Origin: Hyphomicrobiales bacterium
Lineage (GTDB): Bacteria; Pseudomonadota; Alphaproteobacteria; Rhizobiales; Beijerinckiaceae
DNA length: 57,517 bases
Direction: 5' to 3'
Assembly (NCBI GenBank): GCA_027483505.1
Contig: JAIXUP010000004.1
Location: 1-57,517, forward strand
The first letter of the stretch is position 1; each line of letters opens with the position of its first letter. This document shows positions 8,649 to 17,421 of this stretch, in pieces. The notes below the pieces were generated by a model. The model did no database searches, was not told where the DNA came from, and worked only from the letters and a program-made list of their open reading frames with translations. A program made the position numbers and the translations under genes.

Positions 8649-10031
8649 ATGGCCATCGTCACGCCCGGGGTCGTGCCCGCATCGATCCTCGTCACCGGCA
8701 AGCGCCCGTCCTGGCTGAAACAGTGGGCGGGGTTCGCCCGCAGGACGCGCTTCGAGGACTTGCCGGATGAAGTGGTGGCCCGCGCGCGGTTGGTCATCCT
8801 TGATTCGTTCGGTGCGATCATAGCCGGGCGGACCGAGCCCGAAGTGGCCGCAGCCGGCGTCAGGCTGGCGAAGACAGCCAAGGCCCGGCGCGCGGGCTCT
8901 CCGCTGCTGCAGGCCTTCATGGACGGCACCGCCGGAACCATGCTGGAGATCGACGAAGGCAACCAGTATGCGCGCGGCCATCCCGGCATCCATGTGGTCC
9001 CCGCGGTCATGGCCGCCGCCCGCAACCGCAAGGTCAGCGGCAGGGATGCCATTGTCGCCACCGCGCTCGGCTACGAGATCGGCGCGCGCATCGGCATCGC
9101 TTCGAAGCTGCGCGTCACCATGCACCCGCACGGCACCTGGGGCGTTATCGGCGCGGCTGTGGCCATCGCCAAACTGAACCGGGCTTCGGCAGCCCAGATC
9201 ACAGAGGTGGTCAACGTCGCGTCATCGCTGGGACTGACCACCAGCCGCCGCACGATGCTGGAGGGCGCGACAGTCCGCAACACCTATGCCGGGTTCTCCA
9301 ACATGCTGGGCCTGATGGCCTGGGATCTCGTGGCGGGCGGCTTCACCGGCGAGGCTGACGGCGTCGGTTCGGTCTATGGCGGCATCGCCGCCGATGACTG
9401 GCGGCCAGCCGAGATGGTGCTGGAGCTCGGCGCGCGCTGGGAAATCGCACGCAACTACTTCAAGCGGCATGCTGCATGCCGTTACAACCACGGCGCGCTG
9501 GATGCGCTCGGCTCGATCGTGGCCGAAGCCGGCGGCAGGCTTGATCCAGAAGCGATCGCTTCGATCACTGTGGATACCTATGTCTGGGCGGCCCAGCTCG
9601 ACCATCCTGCGCCGGAGAACATGCTTGCGGCGAAGTTCTCGATGCCGTTCTCGCTGGCGACATTCATCGTCAACGGCGCCGCCACGCTCGACGCCTTCCG
9701 GGCGCCGGCCCGGAACCAGACGGTGACGCGGGAGCTCGCGAAACGGATCAGCATCAACGAGGACCCGGCGCTGACGGCCAGACTGCCGGCCCTGCGACCG
9801 GCGCGCGTCACCGTCACGCTCAATGACGGCCGCGTCTTCCGCGCAGAAGCGCTGACCAACAAGGGCGACACCGAAGACCCCTATACTGCCGCCGAGGTCC
9901 ACGAGAAATTCATGGAGGTCAGCGCGCCGGTGATCGGCCGGGCCCGCGCCATCGAGCTGTCGACCGCCATCCTCAACCTTGATGCGGCCCCCTCCCTGGC
10001 CGACATCCTCAAGCTCAGCGAGACGACATGA
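8649..10031 (+). CDS. MmgE/PrpD family protein (2-methylcitrate dehydratase-like)
   Basis: This 460-residue cytoplasmic enzyme belongs to the MmgE/PrpD superfamily, which includes 2-methylcitrate dehydratase, cis-aconitate decarboxylase and iminodisuccinate epimerase. Recognisable segments are LVILDSFGAIIAGRTEPEV near residues 48-66, the EIDEGNQYARGHPG helix-loop near 98, a glycine-rich ALGYEIGARIG, and FKRHAACRYNHGALDAL near 270-286. The extra N-terminal 15 residues before the fold may be a tail. It lies 4 bases after livF and overlaps the lyase gene as ATGA. Given the LeuCD-type hydro-lyase and the lyase beside it, the best guess is dehydration of a branched hydroxy-di/tricarboxylic acid. 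The exact substrate cannot be read from sequence. Confidence 0.88.
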   Translation: MAIVTPGVVPASILVTGKRPSWLKQWAGFARRTRFEDLPDEVVARARLVILDSFGAIIAGRTEPEVAAAGVRLAKTAKARRAGSPLLQAFMDGTAGTMLEIDEGNQYARGHPGIHVVPAVMAAARNRKVSGRDAIVATALGYEIGARIGIASKLRVTMHPHGTWGVIGAAVAIAKLNRASAAQITEVVNVASSLGLTTSRRTMLEGATVRNTYAGFSNMLGLMAWDLVAGGFTGEADGVGSVYGGIAADDWRPAEMVLELGARWEIARNYFKRHAACRYNHGALDALGSIVAEAGGRLDPEAIASITVDTYVWAAQLDHPAPENMLAAKFSMPFSLATFIVNGAATLDAFRAPARNQTVTRELAKRISINEDPALTARLPALRPARVTVTLNDGRVFRAEALTNKGDTEDPYTAAEVHEKFMEVSAPVIGRARAIELSTAILNLDAAPSLADILKLSETT

Positions 10032-10894
10032 CGCTCAAGGCCCGCCTCGCCCGCAAGCCCATCCTGCTGGCTCCCGGCATCTATGACCCGCTGACGGCGG
10101 CGCTCGCCTCGGACGCGGGCGCGGAAGCCGTCTACCTGTCGGGCGCGGCGATCGCCTATACCCGCTTGGGGCGGCCCGATATCGGCCTTGTCTCGATGAG
10201 CGAGATTACCGAAACGATCGCGCTGATCCGTGATCGGGTGGCCACGCCCATGATCGTCGATGCCGACAACGGCTATGGCAACGCGCTCAACATGCAGCGC
10301 ACGGTGCGCATGTTCGAGCGGGCCGGGGCGAACGCCCTGCAGATCGAGGACCAGAGCTACCCCAAGCGCTGCGGCCATCTGGCGGAAAAGCGACTGGTCT
10401 CCCTCTCCGACATGGTCGGCAAGGTCAGGGCCGCCGTCGATGCGCGCGCTTCGGCCGACACCCTGATCATCGCGCGGACTGATGCGGTGGCTGTGGAGGG
10501 TTTCGCCGCCGCGATCGAGCGCGCCGAGGCCTACCGGGCGGCAGGCGCTGACATGCTGTTCGTCGAAGCGCCCGCCTCGCGCCGCGAACTGGCCGAGGTG
10601 GCCCGCGCGCTCGGCACGAGCCTGCCGTTGATGGCCAACATGGTCGAGGGCGGCAAGACGCCGATCCTGCCGGCCTCCGAACTGGAGGCGCTGGGCTTTT
10701 CGCTGGTGATCTTTCCCGGCGGAATCGTCCGCGCCATCGCCCGCACTGCGCAGGAGTTCTACGCCACGCTGCTGCAGGGCGGCACCTCGGACGCGTTTCG
10801 CAACCGGATGTTCGATTTCGACGCCCTCAACGCCGTGATCGGCACACCGGAGATGATCGCGCTCGGCAAATCCTATGAAGGCGACAAGCCATGA
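10028..10894 (+). CDS. Isocitrate lyase/PEP mutase superfamily C-C lyase (methylisocitrate or dimethylmalate lyase-like)
   Basis: This 288-residue TIM-barrel enzyme has the superfamily metal site in VDADNGYGN (Asp78, Asp80), the EDQ at about 107-109, and the flexible active-site loop KRCGH at 113-117 with Cys115 as the general acid. That KRCGH/KKCGH loop marks true lyases such as isocitrate, 2-methylisocitrate and 2,3-dimethylmalate lyase, and argues against a PEP mutase or oxaloacetate decarboxylase. Such enzymes split a hydroxy diacid or triacid into pyruvate or glyoxylate plus a second acid. It overlaps its neighbours on both sides as ATGA. The LeuCD-type hydratase in the same operon could form its substrate, as in the nicotinate-fermentation pair of dimethylmaleate hydratase and dimethylmalate lyase. 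Confidence 0.88.
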   Translation: MTLKARLARKPILLAPGIYDPLTAALASDAGAEAVYLSGAAIAYTRLGRPDIGLVSMSEITETIALIRDRVATPMIVDADNGYGNALNMQRTVRMFERAGANALQIEDQSYPKRCGHLAEKRLVSLSDMVGKVRAAVDARASADTLIIARTDAVAVEGFAAAIERAEAYRAAGADMLFVEAPASRRELAEVARALGTSLPLMANMVEGGKTPILPASELEALGFSLVIFPGGIVRAIARTAQEFYATLLQGGTSDAFRNRMFDFDALNAVIGTPEMIALGKSYEGDKP

Positions 10895-12543
10895 GCGCGC
10901 TTGATCCCGTCACATTCGCCATTCTCACGGGCCGGCTGGAGCAGATCGCCGACGAGATGGACGCGACGCTCTACCGGTCGGCCTTCAACCCGATCATCGC
11001 CGAGGCGCGCGACGCCTGCCACGGGCTGTATCACGCCACCACCGGCGCCACGATGGTGCAGGGCGCCAAAGGACTGCCGATCTTCGTCGGAGCGATGGCT
11101 TTCGCCGTGAAAGCCGTGATCGACAAGGTGGGCGAGCAGGGCGGACTGGAGGAAGGCGACACTTTCATCTTCAACGACCCGTATGCAGGCGGCACGCACC
11201 TCAACGATTTCCGCCTTGTGCGCCCGCTGATGCGCGGCGGACAGGTTTTCGCCTGGCTCGCCTCGGTCGGGCATTGGCTCGACATCGGCGGCAATGTACC
11301 CGGCGGCTACAACCCGCAGGCCACCGAGAGCTTTCAGGAAGGCGTGCTGATCCCGCCCGTGAAGCTGTTCCGCAAGGGCGTGCTGCAGCAGGACATTGTC
11401 GATATCCTGCAGGCCAATACGCGGCTGCCGCGCTCCAACTGGGGTGATCTCAATGGCCAGTTGAACGCGCTCGATCTGGGCGAGCGCCGTTTCCAGGCGC
11501 TGATCGACGAGTATGGCGACGCGGTGGTGAGCGCGGCGCTCGAAGCGGCTTCTGCCCGCGCCGAGGCGCTGATGCGCCAGAACATCGCCGCCCTGCCGGA
11601 CGGCACCTACAGCTTCGAGGACTATCTCGACAATGACGGCATTGTCGACGAACGCCTCACCATCGCGCTTGACCTCACGATCAGCGGCGAGACGATGACG
11701 CTCGATTTCTCCCGCTCCTCGCCGCCCTGCAAGGGACCGGTCAACATCGCGCGCTCGACCGCAGTGGCCGCCTGCTATGTGGCCCTGAAACACGTCTTCA
11801 CCGCCGTACCGGCCAATGCGGGCTGCCTCAACCCGATCAGCTTCGACATTCCGGCCACCAGCTTTCTCGGCGTCACCGCACCGCGCCCGGTGGCAGGCTA
11901 TACCGAGACGATCCTGCGCATGATCGGCGTCGTGTTCGGCGCGCTGGCAAAGGCCGATCCGGCGCGCGCCACGGCCGCGCCATTCGGCACGATCAACGCG
12001 CTTTCCATCGCCGGCCATCGCGCCAATGGCGAGCGCTGGGTGATGTTCTCGTTCTTCGGCGGCGGCTTGGGCGGCAACCCGCAATCGGATGGCCTCAACC
12101 ACGCCAACAACCCGATCTCGACAGCGACGATCCCGCCCGCCGAGATCATGGAGGCATCCTATCCTGTGATGTTCACCCAGTGGGCCCTGCGCCCGGACAG
12201 CGCCGGAATGGGCGCCCATCGCGGCGGCTTCGGCGCGATCTACGAGATCGAGGTGCTGTCGCCGGGCGGGGCCGATGTCTCGCTGCTGGGCGAGCGCGGG
12301 CGCTATGCCCCGTTCGGGGTGGCCGGCGGCCAGCCGGGCGCACTGAACAACTTCACATGGGACAGCGACGACGGTCCGCAAACCGCGCCGATGGCCTCCA
12401 AGATCACCGGCGTGAAGCTGAGGCAAGGCCAGCGGCTGAGGCTCGAAACGCCCGGCGGCGGCGGCTGGGGTGACCCGGCGCAGCGTTCGGTGGAGGCTGT
12501 GGCGCGTGACATCAGGCGCGGCTTCGTTACGGGTGCCGCATGA
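10891..12543 (+). CDS. hyuB: Hydantoinase B/oxoprolinase family subunit HyuB
   Basis: This 550-residue protein is the HyuB half of the ATP-dependent hydantoinase/oxoprolinase/carboxylase family, whose members hydrolyse cyclic amides (5-oxoproline, N-methylhydantoin, caprolactam) or carboxylate ketones. Typical segments are DPVTFAILTGRLEQIADEMD at the N-terminus, IFNDPYAGGTHLNDF near 91-105, HWLDIGGNVPGGYN near 128-141, the hydroxyl-rich centre around GPVNIARST, and a C-terminal ETPGGGGWGDP. It overlaps the lyase and hyuA genes as ATGA. HyuB normally forms a complex with HyuA, encoded next. The substrate is unknown. Confidence 0.93.
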   Translation: MSALDPVTFAILTGRLEQIADEMDATLYRSAFNPIIAEARDACHGLYHATTGATMVQGAKGLPIFVGAMAFAVKAVIDKVGEQGGLEEGDTFIFNDPYAGGTHLNDFRLVRPLMRGGQVFAWLASVGHWLDIGGNVPGGYNPQATESFQEGVLIPPVKLFRKGVLQQDIVDILQANTRLPRSNWGDLNGQLNALDLGERRFQALIDEYGDAVVSAALEAASARAEALMRQNIAALPDGTYSFEDYLDNDGIVDERLTIALDLTISGETMTLDFSRSSPPCKGPVNIARSTAVAACYVALKHVFTAVPANAGCLNPISFDIPATSFLGVTAPRPVAGYTETILRMIGVVFGALAKADPARATAAPFGTINALSIAGHRANGERWVMFSFFGGGLGGNPQSDGLNHANNPISTATIPPAEIMEASYPVMFTQWALRPDSAGMGAHRGGFGAIYEIEVLSPGGADVSLLGERGRYAPFGVAGGQPGALNNFTWDSDDGPQTAPMASKITGVKLRQGQRLRLETPGGGGWGDPAQRSVEAVARDIRRGFVTGAA

Positions 12544-14603
12544 GCAAGCTGCCCCGCACCCTCGTCGGCGTCGATGTCGGCGGGACGTTCACCGACCTGG
12601 CCTTCTTCAACGAGGAGACCGGCGAATTCCGCACCGCCAAGGCACCCTCCAATCGCGGCGACGAAGCCGTGGGCTTCATCGAGGGGCTGCAAAGACTTGG
12701 GCCCGTCGCCGGTCTCGGCGCGATCATCCATGGCACGACCGTGGGCACCAACGCGCTGCTGGAGCGAAAGGGCGCGAGGATCGGCATCATCACCACGCCG
12801 GGCTTTCGCGACACGCTCGAAATGCGCCGCCGCGACCGGCCCAACACCTGGGGCCTGTGGGGCGATTTCGAGCCGATCTGCCCGCGCGACATGCGCCGCG
12901 AGGTCCCCGAGCGCACGCTGGCGGACGGTACGATCCGCACGGCGGTTGACGTCGAGGCGGTGAAGGCCGCCTGCCGCGCCCTGCTGGCGGACGGAGCCGA
13001 GGCGCTGGCGATCATCTTCATCAACGCCTACGCCAACCCGGCCAATGAGCGGGCGGCCTATGAGGCGGCGAAAGCCGTCTGGCCCAATGCCCACATCGCC
13101 CATTCGGCGCAGATCCTGCCCGAAATCCGCGAGTTCGAGCGCACCTCGACAACAGCGCTGAACGCCTATCTGCAGCCGGTGGTGGCTAGCTATCTGAGCA
13201 AGCTCGAAGCAGGCCTCAAGACCGAGAGCTTTCCGGGCTCGTTCCATATCGTGCAGTCGAATGGCGGGGTGATGTCCACCGCCACCGCCCGCAAGTTCCC
13301 GGTGCGCACGGCCCTGTCAGGCCCGGCGGCCGGGGTGATCGCGGCGGCGGCGATCGCGCGCGCGGCGGGTTTTGAGGATGTCGTCACGGCTGACCTTGGC
13401 GGCACCTCCTTCGACGTCTCGCTGGTCGCGGGCGGTGAGGCGTCGCTGAGCGCCCAGACCACCATCGATTTCGGCATGGTGATCAGGACCCCGATGATCG
13501 AGATCACCACGATCGGCGCAGGCGGCGGTTCGATCGCCCATGTCGATGCGGGCGGCATGCTGGCCGTGGGACCGGAAAGCGCCGGCTCGCGGCCTGGCCC
13601 GGTCGCCTATGCGCAGGGGAACACGCGCCCGACCTTGACCGATGCCAACATCGTGCTGGGCCGCATCAACGCCGACAAGCCGATCGGCGGCAAGCTCGCG
13701 CGGCTGGATGTCGAGGCGGCGCGCGCGGCGATCCTTGCCCACATCGGCACGCCACTGGGCCTCGGGCCAGAGCAGGCGGCAGAGGCGATCATCCGCATCG
13801 CCAATGCGAAAATGGCGGGTGCGATCAGACTCGTTTCCGTCGAGCGCGGGCATGATCCGGCCCGCTTCACGGCGCTGCCCTTCGGCGGCGGCGGAGCGCT
13901 GCATGTCGGCGCCCTGATCCGTGATGTCGGGCTGAAATCGGCGTTGGTGCCACGCTATCCCGGCATCACCTCGGCGCTCGGCTGCATCATCGCCGACATC
14001 CGCCATGATCAGGTGATGACGGTCAACGTCATGCTCGCCGGGCTTGATGCCGCCGCGCTCGATCAGCGCATGGTCGAGGCCGGGCGTGAGGCGCATGCCG
14101 TGGTCGCAGCCTCCGGCCTCCATGTCGAGCGTATCGACGTGATCTACGAACTGGACATGCACTATCAGGGGCAGACGCACACGGTTTCGGTGCCGTTGCC
14201 CGTCACGCTTCGTGACAGCGGAACCGGCATCAGCGAGGCCATCGTCACGGCAGCCTTCGAAGCGTCCTACGCCCGTGCCTTCTCGCGCCTGCTGCCGGGC
14301 ATTCCGGTGCGCATCGTCAACCTGCGTACGGCAGCCGTGGGGCGGCGGCCCGCCTTCGATCTCAAGGCGCTGGCCCCCGCCGCCGGGAGCTCTGTCAAGG
14401 CTGCGGAGCGCGGCCATCGACCCGTCTGGTTCGATGGCGGCTGGCATCAGGCCGGCATCTGGGACAGACTGGCGCTGCCGGTCGGCGCTGTTGTCAAAGG
14501 TCCGGCCATTCTGGAACAGCCGGACGCGACCACCGTGATCGATCCGGGGTTGGCGGCGCGGGTGGACGGGTTTGGAAACCTGATCGTGGAGCGAAGCGCT
14601 TGA
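12540..14603 (+). CDS. hyuA: Hydantoinase A/oxoprolinase family subunit HyuA (ATP-binding)
   Basis: This 687-residue partner of HyuB phosphorylates the amide or ketone substrate with ATP. It has the N-terminal actin-fold phosphate loop GVDVGGTFTDLAFF at 10-23, then IIHGTTVGTNALLERKG, EIREFERTSTTALNAYL, VQSNGGVMS, the second nucleotide motif ADLGGTSFDVSL and the conserved TIGAGGGSIAHVD. Length is normal for the family. The order here is hyuB then hyuA, the reverse of the second pair in this window (31171-33237), and the two HyuA proteins are clearly diverged paralogues. Its stop overlaps a TTG start of the next gene. Presence of both subunits with intact motifs indicates a functional enzyme. 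Confidence 0.93.
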   Translation: MSKLPRTLVGVDVGGTFTDLAFFNEETGEFRTAKAPSNRGDEAVGFIEGLQRLGPVAGLGAIIHGTTVGTNALLERKGARIGIITTPGFRDTLEMRRRDRPNTWGLWGDFEPICPRDMRREVPERTLADGTIRTAVDVEAVKAACRALLADGAEALAIIFINAYANPANERAAYEAAKAVWPNAHIAHSAQILPEIREFERTSTTALNAYLQPVVASYLSKLEAGLKTESFPGSFHIVQSNGGVMSTATARKFPVRTALSGPAAGVIAAAAIARAAGFEDVVTADLGGTSFDVSLVAGGEASLSAQTTIDFGMVIRTPMIEITTIGAGGGSIAHVDAGGMLAVGPESAGSRPGPVAYAQGNTRPTLTDANIVLGRINADKPIGGKLARLDVEAARAAILAHIGTPLGLGPEQAAEAIIRIANAKMAGAIRLVSVERGHDPARFTALPFGGGGALHVGALIRDVGLKSALVPRYPGITSALGCIIADIRHDQVMTVNVMLAGLDAAALDQRMVEAGREAHAVVAASGLHVERIDVIYELDMHYQGQTHTVSVPLPVTLRDSGTGISEAIVTAAFEASYARAFSRLLPGIPVRIVNLRTAAVGRRPAFDLKALAPAAGSSVKAAERGHRPVWFDGGWHQAGIWDRLALPVGAVVKGPAILEQPDATTVIDPGLAARVDGFGNLIVERSA

Positions 14604-15214
14604 CCCTTTCCGTACTTGAACCCGCCACCACCGCGCTCCTCATCTGCGACCTGCAGAACGATTTCATCCATCGCAACGGCGCCTATGCCCGCGGCGGGCA
14701 GTCCGCGCCCGAGATCGCGGCGCTGCCTGCGCGGATCAGGCCATTGCTCAATGCCCTGAAAGCAAAGGGCGGGATGGTGATCGCGACCCAGTTCACACTG
14801 GTGCCGGGTCGCGGGGCTGAGCCGCTGATCTCGCCGCATCTCAAGCAGCTGCGCCCGTTTCTCGCCAAGGGCGATTTCGCCCCTGCCTCCTGGGGCAACG
14901 CCACGGTCGACGAACTGCAGCCCGTCGATGTCGCCATCGAGAAGATCGCCTATTCCGCCTTCTACATGACGCGGCTTGAGTGGGTGATCCGCAAACTCGG
15001 CATCACGCGGCTTCTGGCCTGCGGCATCGTCACGAATGGCGGCGTGGCCTCGACCGTGCGCGATGCGCATGTCCGGGATATCGAGACCATCGTGTTGGAA
15101 GATGGCTGCGCCGCCTTCTCGCCGCAGGTTCACGACACCGCGATCAACGCCTTGCGCCCGGTCGGGCGCGTCGCCACCATTGCCGAGATGCTGGCGGAGG
15201 TTCAGGCGGCATGA
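14600..15214 (+). CDS. Isochorismatase-fold hydrolase lacking the nucleophilic cysteine
   Basis: This 204-residue protein has the isochorismatase/cysteine-hydrolase fold. The first two catalytic positions are intact: Asp17 in LLICDLQNDF and Lys115 in AIEKIAYSAF. The third, normally Cys in a TNxCV motif, reads TNGGVASTVRDA, so Gly148 replaces the nucleophile (codons GGC GGC GTG at about 15040-15048). Amidases of this fold need the Cys, whereas true isochorismatases such as PhzD lack it, so amide hydrolysis is doubtful and hydrolysis of a vinyl ether or a structural role is possible. The start is TTG overlapping the hyuA stop (TTGA), and the stop overlaps the leuC-like start (ATGA). Confidence 0.82.
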   Translation: MTLSVLEPATTALLICDLQNDFIHRNGAYARGGQSAPEIAALPARIRPLLNALKAKGGMVIATQFTLVPGRGAEPLISPHLKQLRPFLAKGDFAPASWGNATVDELQPVDVAIEKIAYSAFYMTRLEWVIRKLGITRLLACGIVTNGGVASTVRDAHVRDIETIVLEDGCAAFSPQVHDTAINALRPVGRVATIAEMLAEVQAA

Positions 15215-16614
15215 GCACGCCACGGACGCTGTTCGACAAGCTGTGGGACAGCCATGTCATCGCCCTGCGGGAGGATGGCGAGGCGCTGCTCTGGGTCGAC
15301 CGGCACTTCGTGCATGAGGGTTCCCACCACGCCTTCCGCCAGTTGGACGCGAAGGCCATGACCGTGGCGGAACCGGCCCTCACCTTCGGCATCGCGGATC
15401 ACTACGTGCCGACGCGCGGACGGCCGCACATCGCCGATCCCGAGGTGGCCGGCATGGTCGGGCGGCTGTCGGACAACGCCGCAAGGCACGGCTTCAGGCT
15501 GTTCGGGCTCGATGACCCGGCGCAGGGGATCGTGCATGTGGTCGGACCCGAACAGGGCCTGACCTTGCCGGGCCTGCTGATCGTCTGTGGCGACAGCCAC
15601 ACCTCGACCCATGGCGCCTTCGGAGCCTATGCCTTTGGCATCGGCGCTTCCGAGGTCGCCCATGTGCTGATGACGCAGACCATCTGGCAGCGCAAACCCA
15701 GGCGCATGCGCATCACGGTCAACGGATCGCTCGGCCCCCATGTCAGCGCCAAGGATCTGGCCCTGCATGTGATCGCGGCCATCGGCACCAATGGCGCGCA
15801 GGGTCACGCGCTCGAGTATGCCGGCCCAGCCATCACGGCCCTGTCGATGGAAGGCCGGCTGACGCTGTGCAACATGTCGATCGAGGCCGGCGCGCGCTGC
15901 GCCATGGTTGGACCGGACGAGACAACCTTCGCCTGGGTTCGCGGCAAGCCGTTTGCGCCGGCTGGCGCGGCGCTTGACGACGCCATTGCCGCATGGCGCG
16001 GGCTTGCCACCGACGCGGGCGCGGTGTTCGACCGCGAGGTGAGCATCGATGGCGCGGCTGTCGCGCCGACCGTCACCTGGGGCGTCAGCCCGGAGGATGC
16101 GCTGCCGATCAGCGCGAGGGCGCCCTTCGCCCAGAGCGACGATCCGGCCCGGGCGAGCTACATCGCCGGAGCCCTCGACTACATGGGACTTGAGGGCGGT
16201 ATGGCGCTGAGCGAGATCAGGGTCGACCGCGTCTTCATCGGCTCTTGCACCAATGCGCGGCTCGAGGACCTGCGGGCGGCGGCAGCCGTCCTGCGCGGAC
16301 GGAAGGCCGTGGTGCCCGGGCTGATCTCGCCGGGCTCCAGCCTGGTGAAGCGCGCCGCGGAGGCGGAGGGCCTCGACCGCATTTTCACAGAAGCCGGGCT
16401 GAGCTGGGCCGAATCCGGCTGCTCGATGTGCGTCGGCATGAACGGCGATCTCGTGGCTTCGGGCGAGCGCTGCGCCTCGACCACCAACCGCAATTTCCGG
16501 GGCCGGCAAGGGCTTGGCGCACGCACGCACCTGATGTCGCCCGCGATGGTCGCCGCAGCAGCCGTCACCGGGCGGCTGACGGATGTGCGCACCCTGCCCG
16601 CACTCGCGAGTTGA
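15211..16614 (+). CDS. Aconitase-family hydro-lyase large subunit (LeuC-like)
   Basis: This 467-residue iron-sulfur dehydratase large subunit aligns along its whole length with LeuC: VDRHFVHEGSHHAF near residue 30, IVHVVGPEQGLTLPG, VCGDSHTSTHGAFGAYAFG near 130, and the three cluster ligands in GSCTNAR and GCSMCVGMNGD near 405. It ends with the usual ERCASTTNRNF and RTHLMSPAMVAAAAVTG. Isopropylmalate isomerase would be encoded with leuB/leuA. Here the neighbours are a PrpD-like dehydratase and a methylisocitrate-type lyase, so a dedicated catabolic hydratase (maleate, citraconate, dimethylmaleate or methylaconitate type) is more likely. It needs the small subunit encoded 2 bases downstream. 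Confidence 0.85.
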   Translation: MSTPRTLFDKLWDSHVIALREDGEALLWVDRHFVHEGSHHAFRQLDAKAMTVAEPALTFGIADHYVPTRGRPHIADPEVAGMVGRLSDNAARHGFRLFGLDDPAQGIVHVVGPEQGLTLPGLLIVCGDSHTSTHGAFGAYAFGIGASEVAHVLMTQTIWQRKPRRMRITVNGSLGPHVSAKDLALHVIAAIGTNGAQGHALEYAGPAITALSMEGRLTLCNMSIEAGARCAMVGPDETTFAWVRGKPFAPAGAALDDAIAAWRGLATDAGAVFDREVSIDGAAVAPTVTWGVSPEDALPISARAPFAQSDDPARASYIAGALDYMGLEGGMALSEIRVDRVFIGSCTNARLEDLRAAAAVLRGRKAVVPGLISPGSSLVKRAAEAEGLDRIFTEAGLSWAESGCSMCVGMNGDLVASGERCASTTNRNFRGRQGLGARTHLMSPAMVAAAAVTGRLTDVRTLPALAS

Positions 16615-16616
16615 CC

Positions 16617-17237
16617 ATGGAGCGCTTCACCACGCTGACGGCCACGGCCTGCCCGCTGGGCCTCGCCAATGTCGACACCGACCAGCTGATCCCGGCGCGT
16701 TTCATGAAGCGCTCGCGGGCGGAGGGCTATGGCGGGTTTCTGTTGCATGACCTGCGCTTTGAGCCGGACGGTGCGGCGCGGGCCGGCTTCAGGCTTGATG
16801 ATCCGCGCTATGCCGCATCCCGGATTCTGGTGGCGCGGCGCACTTTCGGCACCGGCTCGTCGCGCGAGGCGGCGGTCTATGCCCTGTGGGACTATGGCAT
16901 CCGCTGCGTGATCGCGCCGTCCTTCGGCGACATCTTCGCCAGCAACGCGGTCAAGAACGGGCTTCTGCCGGCGCTGGTCAGCGATGCGGACTGCGAAAGG
17001 CTTCTGGCGGAGCTTGCCCGCGCGCCGCAGCCGCAGCTGACGGTCGATCTTGAAGCGCTGACCATCACGGGGGCCGGGCTGTCGCTGCCCTTCAGCCTCG
17101 ATCCGGTCCGCCGCCTGCAGCTTCTCAACGGCTGGGATGATCTTGATCTGACGCGCCGCCACAGCGCCGAGATCGCCGGCTTCCGCGCCGCCCGACCAGA
17201 CTGGACCTGGCCAACGACGCCGTCCGCGCGCGCCTGA
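16617..17237 (+). CDS. Aconitase-family hydro-lyase small subunit (LeuD-like)
   Basis: This 206-residue swivel-domain subunit pairs with the LeuC-like protein. It shows NVDTDQLIPARFMKR near residues 19-33, the substrate loop FGTGSSREAAVYAL near 81-94 (LeuD has FGCGSSREH; the Cys-to-Thr and His-to-Ala changes lie in the specificity region), and IAPSFGDIFASNAVKNGLLP. The C-terminus has the LLNGWDDLDLTRRH stretch. Start ATG at 16617 is 2 bases after the upstream stop. It is the last gene of the operon; a 184-base gap follows. The altered loop after GSSRE supports a substrate other than isopropylmalate. Confidence 0.86.
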   Translation: MERFTTLTATACPLGLANVDTDQLIPARFMKRSRAEGYGGFLLHDLRFEPDGAARAGFRLDDPRYAASRILVARRTFGTGSSREAAVYALWDYGIRCVIAPSFGDIFASNAVKNGLLPALVSDADCERLLAELARAPQPQLTVDLEALTITGAGLSLPFSLDPVRRLQLLNGWDDLDLTRRHSAEIAGFRAARPDWTWPTTPSARA

Positions 17238-17421
17238 TCGTCGAGCCGTCCTTGCGGGGAAGGGCCAAGACTGGCGCGCCTCTTGCGAGGACGTCCCTGC
17301 GGCCAACAACGTGATGGCGCTTCACCGCCGATAGGCATGGACAAACGTCCGGGGCAGTGGAACACTTGTCTGGACAGGTGGTCCATGTCCCTTTGATGTC
17401 ACCGGAAACAGGGGTTTCAAG
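17238..17421. promoter_or_regulatory. Intergenic region with two inverted repeats before the peptide-type ABC operon
   Basis: This 184-base gap separates two same-strand operons and should hold a terminator and a promoter. TGGAC (17371-17375) and GTCCA (17381-17385) form an inverted repeat with a 5-base centre. Closer to the next gene, GAAAC (17405-17409) and GTTTC (17414-17418) form a hairpin whose loop (AGGG, with one more G in the stem) is the only Shine-Dalgarno-like sequence before ATG 17422. No T-tract terminator and no clear -35/-10 pair were found. Confidence 0.4.

Noticed and set aside
14600..15214. Assignment as maleamate amidase or N-carbamoylsarcosine amidase from the HyuAB context
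   Set aside because: The required nucleophilic Cys is Gly in this sequence, so a family-level call without amidase activity is safer.
15211..17237. Annotation as leucine-biosynthetic leuCD
   Set aside because: Motifs fit the family, but neighbours are catabolic, leuA/leuB are absent and the LeuD substrate loop is changed, so a biosynthetic symbol is not given.
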